Source: CAYPKG01 sp964411275 | Lineage (GTDB): Bacteria > Bacillota > Clostridia > Christensenellales > CAG-138 | Assembly (NCBI GenBank): GCA_964411275.1 | Contig: CAYPKG010000005.1 | Location: forward strand, 28,456 to 92,455 | Direction of reading: 5' to 3' | Length of the DNA stretch: 64,000 nt | Shown here: one piece after another, positions 34,016 through 42,007 of the stretch | Position numbering within the stretch: the stretch's first letter is position 1 | How the letters are laid out: every line of letters begins with the position of its first letter | Position numbers and translations under genes: made by a program | The notes under the pieces: generated by a model | The model's input: the letters and a program-made list of their open reading frames with translations, nothing else | Told to the model about the DNA's origin: nothing | The model's database searches: none

Positions 34016-34582
34016 ATGATGGGTTGGATATGGGGAATTTTATTTTGTGTCGGTGTTGTCACACTGACGATCAACGCCGGAGGCGATGCGGCTGTCAAGG
34101 CAATGCTGGACGGCGCGCAGCAATCGGTGACCATCTGTATTTCCTTGGCGGGGGCGTATCTGCTTTGGATGGGACTATTGGGGATCGCAAAAAAATCCGG
34201 GCTGATCGACGCGCTGTCAAAAAAAATCCGGCGGCCCGTATCCTGGCTTTTCCCGGGAGCGGGCAACGCCACCGGCGCCATTACCCTCAACATCGCGGCG
34301 AACATGCTGGGTATGGGCAATGCGGCGACCCCCTTCGGCCTTGAGGCGATGCGGCTGATGCAGCAAACCAACAAAACCCCTACAGTGGCAACAACCGCCA
34401 TGTGCGCGTTTCTCGCGGTGAACGCCTCAGCATTGCAGCTCATTCCCACCACGCTGATCTCCCTAAGGCAGGCGGCGGGTTCCATGCAGCCCGGGGTGGT
34501 GATTTTGCCGTCCTTTCTTTCCTCGCTCCTGGCTACCCTTGCCGCCGTTGCCGGATGCAAATGGTGCATGCGGCGCAAATGA
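34016..34582 (+). CDS. spmA: Spore maturation protein A
   Basis: 188 aa from ATG 34016, preceded by GGAGCGG; ATG 34001 is an alternative with a poorer site. The nucleoside-recognition (Gate) domain is evident: MMGWIWGILF, SLAGAYLLWMGLLGIAKKSG and GNATGAITLNIAANMLGMGNAATPFGL. Membrane protein needed for spore core dehydration with SpmB. Overlaps spmB. Confidence 0.93.
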   Translation: MMGWIWGILFCVGVVTLTINAGGDAAVKAMLDGAQQSVTICISLAGAYLLWMGLLGIAKKSGLIDALSKKIRRPVSWLFPGAGNATGAITLNIAANMLGMGNAATPFGLEAMRLMQQTNKTPTVATTAMCAFLAVNASALQLIPTTLISLRQAAGSMQPGVVILPSFLSSLLATLAAVAGCKWCMRRK

Positions 34583-35091
34583 TCGCCGCCATAATCCCCT
34601 TGTTGTGCGCGGGGGTGGTTCTCTTCGCGCTGTACCGGGGGGTGGATGTATACGAGGCCTTTCTCGCGGGGGCAAAGGAAGGGTTGCCGGTGCTGTATAA
34701 GGTGCTGCCGGCCATGGGGGCCATGCTTGTGGCCATTGAGCTTTTGCGGGCCAGCGGGCTGATGGAGGGATTGACAGGGCTTCTAAACCCGCTGCTGTCC
34801 AAATTGGGGATGCCGCCGGAGCTGCTGCCCCTAGCGCTATTAAGGCCGTTTTCCGGAAGCGCCGCCATGGCAATCGTGGCGGACCTTTTTAAGGTTTACG
34901 GGCCGGACAGCCTCATCGGACTCACCGCCAGCGCCATGATGGGCTCTTCTGAAACCATATTCTATACCATCGCCATGTACTTTGGCGCGGTGGGCGTGAA
35001 AAAGACAAGGTTTACGCTGCCGGTGGCGCTGCTGGCCACCTTTGTTAGCGTGGTGGCATCCGTGGTAATTTGCAGAATTTTGTATGCGTAA
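34579..35091 (+). CDS. spmB: Spore maturation protein B
   Basis: 170 aa from ATG 34579, in the ATGA overlap with spmA; this start fits the usual SpmB length. YRGVDVYEAFLAGAKEG, LPAMGAMLVAIELLRASG, LRPFSGSAAMAIVADLF and MMGSSETIFYTIAMYFGAV are Gate-domain signatures. Partner of SpmA; the pair is strong evidence for endospore formation. Confidence 0.93.
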   Translation: MIAAIIPLLCAGVVLFALYRGVDVYEAFLAGAKEGLPVLYKVLPAMGAMLVAIELLRASGLMEGLTGLLNPLLSKLGMPPELLPLALLRPFSGSAAMAIVADLFKVYGPDSLIGLTASAMMGSSETIFYTIAMYFGAVGVKKTRFTLPVALLATFVSVVASVVICRILYA

Positions 35092-35144
35092 AACTCAGTC
35101 AAAAAACCGCCGCTGCTGCGCAGCTTGCGCTTTTTTGAGGGATC

Positions 35145-35231
35145 ACGTTTTGATTGTTCGACAATGTCTTAAGGTGAATTGCCGCAAAGCGGCAAGAGAG
35201 TATCCCCTGGGGGACACGGTCATCAAAACGT
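35145..35231. repeat. Palindromic core-repeat unit B
   Basis: Arms ACGTTTTGAT and ATCAAAACGT (perfect 10 bp) enclose TTAAGGTGAATTGCCGC...CCCCTGGGGGACAC. The copy in inverted orientation is 59351-59437. Confidence 0.75.
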
Positions 35232-35264
35232 GCAAAGTACCCAATTTTCTAATGAAAATTGGTT

Positions 35265-35340
35265 CCGAATTCGCCGCACACAAGGTGAATTGCCGCAAGG
35301 CGGCAAGAGAGGGCACCCTGGGGTGTGTCGCCGAATTCGG
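35265..35340. repeat. Palindromic core-repeat unit C
   Basis: Arms CCGAATTCG and CGAATTCGG enclose the same core (CACACAAGGTGAATTGCC...CACCCTGGGGTGTGTCG). Its relative at 59241-59317 has one different arm. Confidence 0.75.
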
Positions 35341-35466
35341 CTGAACATCCCCCCGAAATCATTGGATTTCGGGGATTTCAGTAAGGTTCTATGTCAAAGT
35401 CTTCGACTTTGACCACCCTAAGGGGTTACGACCCCTTGATAATCCCCGAAGGGCTTTGTCGATGGA

Positions 35467-35724
35467 CTATGTGGCTTGGTGAATAATCCGGTATCCGTCC
35501 TGGGTTTTCACGGCCACCTGTTCCATATCCCTGTCCAGAAGCTCCAGATACGGGCTTTCGGCGTTATATACCACACAGGTTCCACAGCCCGAGCTCAGCG
35601 CACGGGGTACCGGCTTAAGCGCCGCCTGTACCCCTGCAGCTTTGAGCGCATTGTAGCTGACGAGAGCGCTGAAATGGGTGTGAAATGTGGCCACATATAT
35701 CAAAGTGACAGCGTCAGTACCCAC
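35467..35724 (-). CDS. DUF3343 protein (putative Se/S carrier-like)
   Basis: 85 aa from GTG 35724, with AGGAG 8 nt upstream; a TTG at 35703, in the overlap with the TusA-like stop, is an alternative. YVATFHTHFSALVSYNALK and PRALSSGCGTCVVY (Cys-x2-Cys) are the DUF3343 signature. The family sits in selenium or sulfur gene neighbourhoods; its biochemical role is inferred from context. Last gene of yedE-tusA-like-DUF3343. Confidence 0.85.
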   Translation of the reverse strand: MGTDAVTLIYVATFHTHFSALVSYNALKAAGVQAALKPVPRALSSGCGTCVVYNAESPYLELLDRDMEQVAVKTQDGYRIIHQAT

Positions 35725-35900
35725 GCGCCGTTCTCCTCGCTTACGCGTACCGTGTAGCCGTTATTTTTTCCAAAACGGGTGATGTTTTCCACCGCGCAAC
35801 GGTCATCCACCTGGATGGAAACGCCCTTTGGCTCCGCTGTTACCGCTTTTTGCACCATGACCACCGGCTGTGGACACGATAGGCCTCTCGCGTCGATCAT
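35700..35900 (-). CDS. TusA/SirA-like sulfur (selenium) carrier protein
   Basis: 66 aa from ATG 35900, with GGAGAG upstream. MIDARGLSCPQPVVMVQKA holds the invariant Cys of the CPxP motif, which carries a persulfide or perselenide. It lacks the second domain of clostridial YedF. Overlaps the DUF3343 gene. Confidence 0.9.
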   Translation of the reverse strand: MIDARGLSCPQPVVMVQKAVTAEPKGVSIQVDDRCAVENITRFGKNNGYTVRVSEENGAWVLTLSL

Positions 35901-35919
35901 ACCAATCTCTCCTTTTTTG

Positions 35920-36978
35920 TCATATCTTTTTCCGGTTGCCAATGCTGAGGAGTGCCATCGCCAACAGCCCCAAAATGACCGCCGCTTGTCCGTTTGCCGT
36001 GGGGCCCGCCGCTGAGGACGCCAGTCCCAAAGTATGTGCGATCGCGCCGCCAAACAGCAGCCCCAGTACCGTCACGGCACTGTCGCTGTTGCCCTCTCCG
36101 GCCAGTATCAGTTGCCGCAGGGGGCAGCCGCCCACAAGGACGCTTCCCCAGCCCACCAGCAGCATGCCGAGGAAATTCCACAGCCCGTCCGTATGCGCTA
36201 CGGGCTGGTCGAGAAACCCAAAGCGCAGAGTGCCCGTGATGGCATGATACAGCAGTATCGTAACGAGTATCCCGCCAAAGCCCGTGAGAAGCTTATAATC
36301 CTGAAACATGACAGCGTCGCGGATACCACCGACAAAGCACATGCGGCTGCGTTGGGCGAGAGCTCCTGCCACAAGGCCCGCGAAAAGCGCAATGAGGATG
36401 GGCGCGTGCTTAGACCCAGGGCCGTCCGCGCTTGCCTGTAGCAGCGTGGGAAACAGCAATCCGATGGCGAATACCGCCACCATAAAAACGGGAAAGGCAA
36501 ACCCCTCCGGCTTGTTTTGCGGGTATGCCCGCTGCAGGGTAAAGCCCTTTTTCAGCGCAAAAATTCCCAGCAATATCCCCGCGGCAAAACCCACCAGCCC
36601 CACGAGGGCGTTCAGGTCGCCTCCGCCCAGGCGCAGCACCATCCGCAGGGGGCAGCCTAAAAACATCAGCGCCCCGATCATCACAAACATGCCGATGAAA
36701 AACCTCGTGGCTGGGGAGGAGCCCCCCCGGGCGCGGAATTCTTTTTTGAAAAGCGACATCAAGAGCGCCCCCAGCACGATGCCGAATATCTCCGGGCGCA
36801 GATACTGGACCGCCGCTGCCTGATGCAGCCCCAGCGCCCCCGCAATATCCCGCACAAAGCAGGCGATACAAAAGCCCATGTTGGCTGGATTGCCCATGGC
36901 GGTTAACATGATTGCCAGCGCGCCGAAGGCAACGCCGGTCAAACCGATGGGCAGATATTCTTTCCACTTGTTCTTCAA
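35920..36978 (-). CDS. yedE: YedE-family selenium/sulfur transporter
   Basis: 352 aa from TTG 36978, with AGGGGAAA upstream. About nine to ten membrane spans. Conserved Cys motifs GFCIACFVRD, FLGCPLRM, SRMCFVGGIRD and VGGCPLRQLI match the YeeE/YedE fold (thiosulfate/selenium import). Its position with TusA-like and DUF3343 genes points to the selenium-metabolism subgroup. It imports a sulfur or selenium species for carrier proteins. Confidence 0.88.
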   Translation of the reverse strand: MKNKWKEYLPIGLTGVAFGALAIMLTAMGNPANMGFCIACFVRDIAGALGLHQAAAVQYLRPEIFGIVLGALLMSLFKKEFRARGGSSPATRFFIGMFVMIGALMFLGCPLRMVLRLGGGDLNALVGLVGFAAGILLGIFALKKGFTLQRAYPQNKPEGFAFPVFMVAVFAIGLLFPTLLQASADGPGSKHAPILIALFAGLVAGALAQRSRMCFVGGIRDAVMFQDYKLLTGFGGILVTILLYHAITGTLRFGFLDQPVAHTDGLWNFLGMLLVGWGSVLVGGCPLRQLILAGEGNSDSAVTVLGLLFGGAIAHTLGLASSAAGPTANGQAAVILGLLAMALLSIGNRKKI

Positions 36979-37012
36979 ATTGATTTCCCCTTTTCATATA
37001 GCGTAAATTGGT

Positions 37013-37030
37013 GTTATATGATAGTATAAC
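37013..37030. promoter_or_regulatory. Dyad in the yedE/csd divergent promoter region
   Basis: GTTATA-TGATAG-TATAAC, perfect 6-bp arms in the 86-bp gap between divergent genes. Possible shared operator. Confidence 0.4.
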
Positions 37031-37064
37031 AAGAAAAAGCGTTATTTTCAAGCGAGGTTAACGG

Positions 37065-38204
37065 ATGTTATATTTTGATCATGCGGCCACGGCGTTTCCC
37101 AAAGCACCAGGGGTTTTGGAGGCAATGACGGCCTATATAAGCCAAGTGGGGGCCACCGTCAACCGGGGCAGCTATGCGCCGGCACAGGCGGCGGGGGCGG
37201 TTACCTTGGAGGCGCGGCAGCGGCTGTGCCGCCTGTTTGGGCTTTCTGACCCCAGGCGGGCGATTTTCACCCCTGGGCTGACATGGAGCCTGAATATGGC
37301 GCTGAAAGGCGCTCTAAGGGCAGGGGATCATTGTGTGGTGGGAAGCCTTGCCCACAACGCCGTCATGCGCCCCTTGGGGCAGCTTGCTTTCCTGGGGGTG
37401 ACGGTTACCCGCATCCCTGCGGACAGGGCGGGGAGGCTTGATATTGGGGCTTTCGAGAATGCCTTGAAGCCGTCAACCCGGCTGGTGGCGGTTTCTCACG
37501 CCTCCAACGTCAGCGGCACCCTGCAACCCATGGAAGAGATTGCCGGCATCTGCCGGAAACGGGGCGTATTCCTGCTGGTGGATGCGGCGCAGACGGCGGG
37601 GCGTGTGCCCATCCACATGGAGCAAATGGGCATTGACGCTCTGTGCCTGCCTGGGCATAAGGGACTATTGGGGCCCCAGGGGATCGGCGGGCTATTGCTG
37701 TCGGAGGCGTTTGCCGGGGCGCTTTCCCCCATCGTTTCCGGGGGAACGGGCAGCCTGTCGGACAGCGAGGAGGTTCCGCCCTTTCTTCCTGACCGGTTTG
37801 AACCGGGCACGCCCAATCTGCCGGGGATTTACGGCCTGGAGGCGGCGCTGCGGTTTCTTGAGGAGGCAGGGCCAGAAACGCTGTATGCCCATGAAATGGC
37901 GCTGACAAAATCATTTCTGATGGGGGTTTCGGGGCTGGCGCATGTGCGGACGGTGGGGCCGGCGGACGCGAAGGAGCAGGTAGGCGTGGTGTCCCTGGAT
38001 TTTTTAAGAAGGGACAACGCGGAGGTTGCCAGCGCCCTGGAGGAACGGCATAAAATCCTCGTCCGGTCCGGCATGCATTGCGCGCCCAATGCCCATAAGA
38101 CGCTTGGCACATACCCCCAGGGCACGGTGCGCTTTAGCTTTGGATATACAAACACGCCGGAGGAAGTGGCGGCGGCGGTTGAGGCCGTGAGGGCGCTGGA
38201 ATAG
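37065..38204 (+). CDS. Class V aminotransferase, cysteine desulfurase/selenocysteine lyase-like
   Basis: 379 aa. MLYFDHAATAFPKAPGVLEAM, NRGSYAPAQAAG, SHASNVSGTLQP, VDAAQTAG and LPGHKGLLGPQG (the PLP Lys) match the clostridial CsdA/SufS-like group annotated beside selenium genes. RSGMHCAPNAHKTLGT carries the catalytic Cys. It would release S or Se from cysteine or selenocysteine to a carrier. Divergent from yedE, whose carrier partner (TusA-like) it could load. GAGGT 7 nt upstream of ATG. Confidence 0.88.
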   Translation: MLYFDHAATAFPKAPGVLEAMTAYISQVGATVNRGSYAPAQAAGAVTLEARQRLCRLFGLSDPRRAIFTPGLTWSLNMALKGALRAGDHCVVGSLAHNAVMRPLGQLAFLGVTVTRIPADRAGRLDIGAFENALKPSTRLVAVSHASNVSGTLQPMEEIAGICRKRGVFLLVDAAQTAGRVPIHMEQMGIDALCLPGHKGLLGPQGIGGLLLSEAFAGALSPIVSGGTGSLSDSEEVPPFLPDRFEPGTPNLPGIYGLEAALRFLEEAGPETLYAHEMALTKSFLMGVSGLAHVRTVGPADAKEQVGVVSLDFLRRDNAEVASALEERHKILVRSGMHCAPNAHKTLGTYPQGTVRFSFGYTNTPEEVAAAVEAVRALE

Positions 38205-38225
38205 ACAGCTGCATGGACAGAATAC

Positions 38226-38257
38226 GGGGGCCGTAGCTTGTTACCGCTACGGCCCCC
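38226..38257. terminator. Bidirectional hairpin between csd-like and xdh genes
   Basis: GGGGGCCGTAGC pairs with GCTACGGCCCCC across 8 nt. It lies between convergent genes. Confidence 0.65.
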
Positions 38258-38281
38258 GCTCCCCTGTGAACCCCCCACAAA

Positions 38282-38755
38282 TCAGTTGTATTCCCCATTC
38301 ATGGTTTTCTCCACCGCATTGAGTATGTTTTCATAGCCCGTACAGCGGCACAGATGTCCCGAAAGCTGCTTTCGCAATTCATCCCGGGTGTATGTTTCCC
38401 CGCTTTCCAAAACCTCCGTGGCGGACATCAGAAATCCCGGGGTGCAGAAGCCGCATTGCACCGCCGCTTCCCCGATAAACGCTTTCTGGATGGGCGCAAG
38501 CTCCCCGTCCGGCGCGAGGCCTTCCGTAGTGCGGATGTTTTTCCCGTCCGACCAAACCGCCAAATAGATGCAGGCGTTGAATGTTTCCCCGTCGATGAGC
38601 ACCGTGCATGCGCCGCATTCCCCCACCTCGCAGCCCTTTTTCACGCTGGTCAGGCGAAAATCGTTGTGCAGCATGTCCCAAAGGGACGCCCGCACGTCCA
38701 CATACTGTGCGTGTTGCTTTCCATTGATGGTACAGCGCACCAGTTTTTGTTCCAT
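38282..38755 (-). CDS. Molybdenum hydroxylase 2Fe-2S subunit (XdhC-type)
   Basis: 157 aa. The N-terminal plant-type ferredoxin cluster is C-x4-C-x2-C (CEVGECGAC) with a later Cys, and the C-terminal four-helix cluster has CGFCTPG and CRCTGYENI. Both 2Fe-2S centres are complete. It passes electrons from the Mo subunit to the FAD subunit. Overlaps the FAD subunit gene by one base. Confidence 0.93.
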   Translation of the reverse strand: MEQKLVRCTINGKQHAQYVDVRASLWDMLHNDFRLTSVKKGCEVGECGACTVLIDGETFNACIYLAVWSDGKNIRTTEGLAPDGELAPIQKAFIGEAAVQCGFCTPGFLMSATEVLESGETYTRDELRKQLSGHLCRCTGYENILNAVEKTMNGEYN

Positions 38756-39636
38756 TATAGCGCACCTCCCGCCCGTTCAATCGCGGCTTTTGCCGCGCGC
38801 TTGGTCAATTCCTCCACCAGCTGCAGCCGGAACTCCTTGCTGGCCCGCCAGCTGGTTCTGGGGTTTACTTCGCCGAGCGCCGTGTCCGCGATCATCTGCA
38901 GCGTGGCCATTGTAATTGGCTGATCCTTGGCGGCCACTTCCGCTTGCGGGCAGCGCATGGGCACAGGCCCCGCTACGCCAAACGCCAGCCGCAGCCGGGC
39001 GATACGGGATCGGTCAGCGCTCAAAACCACGTTACAGGAGCAGCCTGTGGTGGCGATGTCCATGGCGTTTCGCATGGCGTACTTGATATAATAGCCAAAG
39101 CAATTTTCATAGCTGTCCTTGGAAACCCGGATGGCTGTCACAAGCTCCCCGGTTTTGAGATCCACCCGCCCTGGCCCCAGATAGAATGCAGGGATGGGTA
39201 TTCGCCTTACCCCTTCGGGGCCGGTGATTTCCACCTCCGCGTCCAGAGCAAACAGGGTGGAGGCGGAGTCCGCGCTCGTCACGCCGTTGCTGATGTTGCC
39301 GCCGATTGTGCCGATGTTGCGGATCTGGGGGCCGCCCACCTGATCCACCGCTTCTCCCAGCACCGGGATGTATTGTTGAATAAGCGGATGTTTTGTAATA
39401 TGGCTAAAACTGGTCAGGGGCAGTATCTTGAGTGTACCGTCCGCCTCCAGCTCCACGCCGCGCAGTTCGTCGAGCTTATAGATGCTGACAAGCTCGCAGC
39501 CCGCCAGCTTGCCCTCCCGCAGCTTGATGAGCACATCGCTGCCCCCCGCGATGATGTGCGCTTTCGGATGGGCGCACAAGAGCTCGATCGCGTTTGAAAC
39601 ACTAGCCGCTTCATAAAGCGCCTGAATATCGTACAT
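38755..39636 (-). CDS. Molybdenum hydroxylase FAD-binding subunit
   Basis: 293 aa. The FAD motif AHIIAGGSDVLIKLREGK and the second loop RNIGTIGGNISNG, then SADSASTLFALDAEVEI, match the CoxM/XdhB family. A C-terminal CO-dehydrogenase flavoprotein domain follows. Middle subunit of the three-gene xdh set. Confidence 0.93.
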   Translation of the reverse strand: MYDIQALYEAASVSNAIELLCAHPKAHIIAGGSDVLIKLREGKLAGCELVSIYKLDELRGVELEADGTLKILPLTSFSHITKHPLIQQYIPVLGEAVDQVGGPQIRNIGTIGGNISNGVTSADSASTLFALDAEVEITGPEGVRRIPIPAFYLGPGRVDLKTGELVTAIRVSKDSYENCFGYYIKYAMRNAMDIATTGCSCNVVLSADRSRIARLRLAFGVAGPVPMRCPQAEVAAKDQPITMATLQMIADTALGEVNPRTSWRASKEFRLQLVEELTKRAAKAAIERAGGAL

Positions 39637-39638
39637 AG

Positions 39639-41957
39639 CTACCTCCTTTGTTCGGCATTGCCATCTAAACCAAGCTGCTCACGCTTAATTGCTTCCAGCA
39701 GCCCCGCTTCCCGAAACCCGGCGACCAGCCGCTGGGGGTCCATGGGCATTTCATTGAACGCCACGCCTGTAGCCTGTAGGATGGCGTTGCGGACGGCGGG
39801 CCCTCCGGGCACCGCCGGGGGCTCGCCCAGGGCCTTTGTGCCAAAGGGGCTTGTGGGCTCCGGGTTTTCCACAAACCGGGCCACAAAGTCCGGCTGGTCC
39901 ATGATGGTGGGAAGCTTGTAGTCCAAGAGGTTGCCGTTGAGGGGCCTGCCGGTTTTTTGATCGAAGAGCAGCTGCTCCGACAGGCTGATGCCCAGTGACA
40001 TGCTCATGCCGCCATGAACCTGGGCCTCCGCCAGCTGGGGATTGATGAGCTTGCCGCAGTCGTGGACGTTTATGATGTCCAGCACCTTAACCTTGCCAAG
40101 CGGGATGTCCACTTCGACCTCGGCAAAACAGCAGCCCAGCGACAGCGCGTTTGATTTGCATTGGGTGGTGCATTCCGCGATGAGATGCTCCGCCTGGTCA
40201 AGGCTGTAAAGGGCCTCTGTCGCCACGTCGCCCACGCTGCATTCCACCCGGCCGTTTACGATGTTGACGATGTTGCCGCCCCGGATGTCCAGATTGGCTT
40301 CTGGAATGCGGAGCATCTTATGGGCGTAGGAAAGGGTCTTCTTTTTTAGAAGCTCCCCTGTTTCCTTGATGGCCATGCCTGCCACATACGTCTGGCNNNN
40401 NNNNNNGTCCGAATCCTGGGTGGACATCACATGGACATCCTCAAAGGGGATGCCCAACACCTCAGCGGTCATCTGGGCGAAAACCGTGTCCGCGCCCTGG
40501 CCGATCTCCGTTTCCGGAAGCTGCAGCTGCACGGAGCCATCCTGGTTCATCATCATGCGGCAGGTGCTCGCCTCCAGTGAAATGGGCCAGACGGCGGTGT
40601 TGTACCAGAATATGGACATGCCCACGCCCCGGCGTACAGGTCCGGTTTCATCAGCGTACTGCTTGCGTTTTTCGTCCCAGCGGATGTATTCCTTGCCCTT
40701 TTCAATGCATTGGGCGAGGCTGTCCGCATATGCCTCGTTCTTGGCAAAGGGGTCTTTGTATCCCTTTCGCATCATGTTCATTTCCCGAAATTCCACAGGG
40801 TCCATGTTTAGGCCCCTGGCGATGTCCTCGGTGTGGCTTTCCACCGCGAACATGGCCTGGGGAATGCCGTAGGCGCGCATAGCCCCCGCTGCGGGCATGT
40901 TGGTAAACACCGTCCATGCGTTGGCTTTGATGGCGTCTGCATAGGGGTATAGCTGCTTAAAGCCCGTGGTGCCCTTCGCCGCGATGCCGTGGCCGTGGGA
41001 GGCGTACGCCCCCTGATTGCTCCACGCTTCCATCTTCCGGGCTACCAGCTTGCCGTCGGGGCGGACATAGGACACCAGGCGGGTTTTGATGGCGTGGCGC
41101 ACCCGGGTGCTGGAAAACGTCTCCTCCCGGGTCAGCTCCAGCTTCACCAGCCGCCCCCCCACCTGGGTGGTGAGATACGCGTTTAACGGCTCGTACAGCG
41201 CGTCCTGCTTGTTGCCGAAGCCGCCGCCGATATAGGGCTTGATGATCCGCACCTTGCCCCAGGGGATGCCCAGGGCCTGGCCTACGATGCGGCGGACGAT
41301 GTGGGGGATCTGGGTGGAAGAAACCACCACCACCCGGCCTGCCTCCATGTACGCGTAGGACACCGGGGGCTCGATATGGCAGTGCTGCACCAGCGGCGTC
41401 TGGTACCAGCCCTCAAAGCGCAGGAGGCCCGGCTCCTTCGTGACGGCCTCATAATCCCCGTCCTCAAACGCGTTGTGGCCGAGTATATTGTCGGGAAACG
41501 CCTCGTGTATGGTGGTGGCCCCGGGGGACAAAGCAGCCTCCACGCTCAACAAGGGGGGATATTCTTCATACTCCACCTTAATTTTTCTCAGCGCCCGGCT
41601 TGCCGCCACCTCGTTCTCAGCGATGACGGCGGCGATATCGTCGCCGTAATACCGGACCCTGGTGTTTAACAACCTTCTGTCCGCTACATCCTGATGGTGG
41701 GGATCGGTGTTCCATGGGTGCCCGGCGGTAGGAAAATCGATTTCAGGCACATCGAAACAGGTGATGATCTTCACCACCCCAGGTTCCTTTGCCGCCTCGC
41801 TTATGTCCATGGAGATTACCCGGCCATTCGCGATGGCGCTGTGCAGAACCTTCCCGATCAGCACATCCCGCTCGAAATAATCGTCGGTATACCGCGCCCT
41901 TCCGGTGACCTTGTCATAGGCGTCCACCCGGGGTACGCTTTTTCCTACTACTCCCAT
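39639..41957 (-). CDS. Molybdenum hydroxylase large (Mo-binding) subunit, xanthine dehydrogenase-like
   Basis: About 772 codons as assembled, with ten N at 40397-40406. SVPRVDAYDKVTGRARYTDD starts the aldehyde-oxidase/xanthine dehydrogenase domain. GGGFGNKQDALYEP, the cofactor loop GAMRAYGIPQAMFAVE, ETEIGQGADTVFAQM and the active-site Glu loop FGTKALGEPPAVP are all present. Residues before QTYVAG (the PFD-x-G-x-Y-x-SR region) are lost in the gap. With the two small subunits it would hydroxylate a purine or related heterocycle. The selenium genes upstream suggest a selenium-dependent cofactor. Follows the ade gene by 50 bp. Confidence 0.9.
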   Translation of the reverse strand: MGVVGKSVPRVDAYDKVTGRARYTDDYFERDVLIGKVLHSAIANGRVISMDISEAAKEPGVVKIITCFDVPEIDFPTAGHPWNTDPHHQDVADRRLLNTRVRYYGDDIAAVIAENEVAASRALRKIKVEYEEYPPLLSVEAALSPGATTIHEAFPDNILGHNAFEDGDYEAVTKEPGLLRFEGWYQTPLVQHCHIEPPVSYAYMEAGRVVVVSSTQIPHIVRRIVGQALGIPWGKVRIIKPYIGGGFGNKQDALYEPLNAYLTTQVGGRLVKLELTREETFSSTRVRHAIKTRLVSYVRPDGKLVARKMEAWSNQGAYASHGHGIAAKGTTGFKQLYPYADAIKANAWTVFTNMPAAGAMRAYGIPQAMFAVESHTEDIARGLNMDPVEFREMNMMRKGYKDPFAKNEAYADSLAQCIEKGKEYIRWDEKRKQYADETGPVRRGVGMSIFWYNTAVWPISLEASTCRMMMNQDGSVQLQLPETEIGQGADTVFAQMTAEVLGIPFEDVHVMSTQDSDXXXXQTYVAGMAIKETGELLKKKTLSYAHKMLRIPEANLDIRGGNIVNIVNGRVECSVGDVATEALYSLDQAEHLIAECTTQCKSNALSLGCCFAEVEVDIPLGKVKVLDIINVHDCGKLINPQLAEAQVHGGMSMSLGISLSEQLLFDQKTGRPLNGNLLDYKLPTIMDQPDFVARFVENPEPTSPFGTKALGEPPAVPGGPAVRNAILQATGVAFNEMPMDPQRLVAGFREAGLLEAIKREQLGLDGNAEQRR
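40397..40406. other. Assembly gap (10 N) in the Mo subunit gene
   Basis: Ten N between codons for QDSD and QTYVAG. Comparison with the family motif at this point suggests about 8 residues are missing beyond the 10 N shown, so the gap length is nominal. Confidence 0.9.
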
Positions 41958-42007
41958 AGAGTCCTCCCCTCTACCGGTGGCCGGCTGTGCGGCCCCGTAC
42001 CTGTGAT

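Larger units (their letters stand above)
35093..35466. repeat. Field of consecutive palindromes between spmB and the DUF3343 gene
   Basis: No gene. In order: hairpin with A6/T6 ends (35101-35136), unit B, CCAATTTTC-TAAT-GAAAATTGG (35241-35262), unit C, CCCCGAAATC/GATTTCGGGG (35351-35374), GTCAAAGTC/GACTTTGAC (35393-35413) and AAGGGG/CCCCTT (35420-35437). About 235 bp of it recurs inverted at 59246-59483. Confidence 0.8.

Noticed and set aside
35467..41957. Selenocysteine (UGA) codons in the selenium/Mo genes
   Set aside because: All frames are complete with ordinary Cys or other residues and no in-frame TGA was needed.
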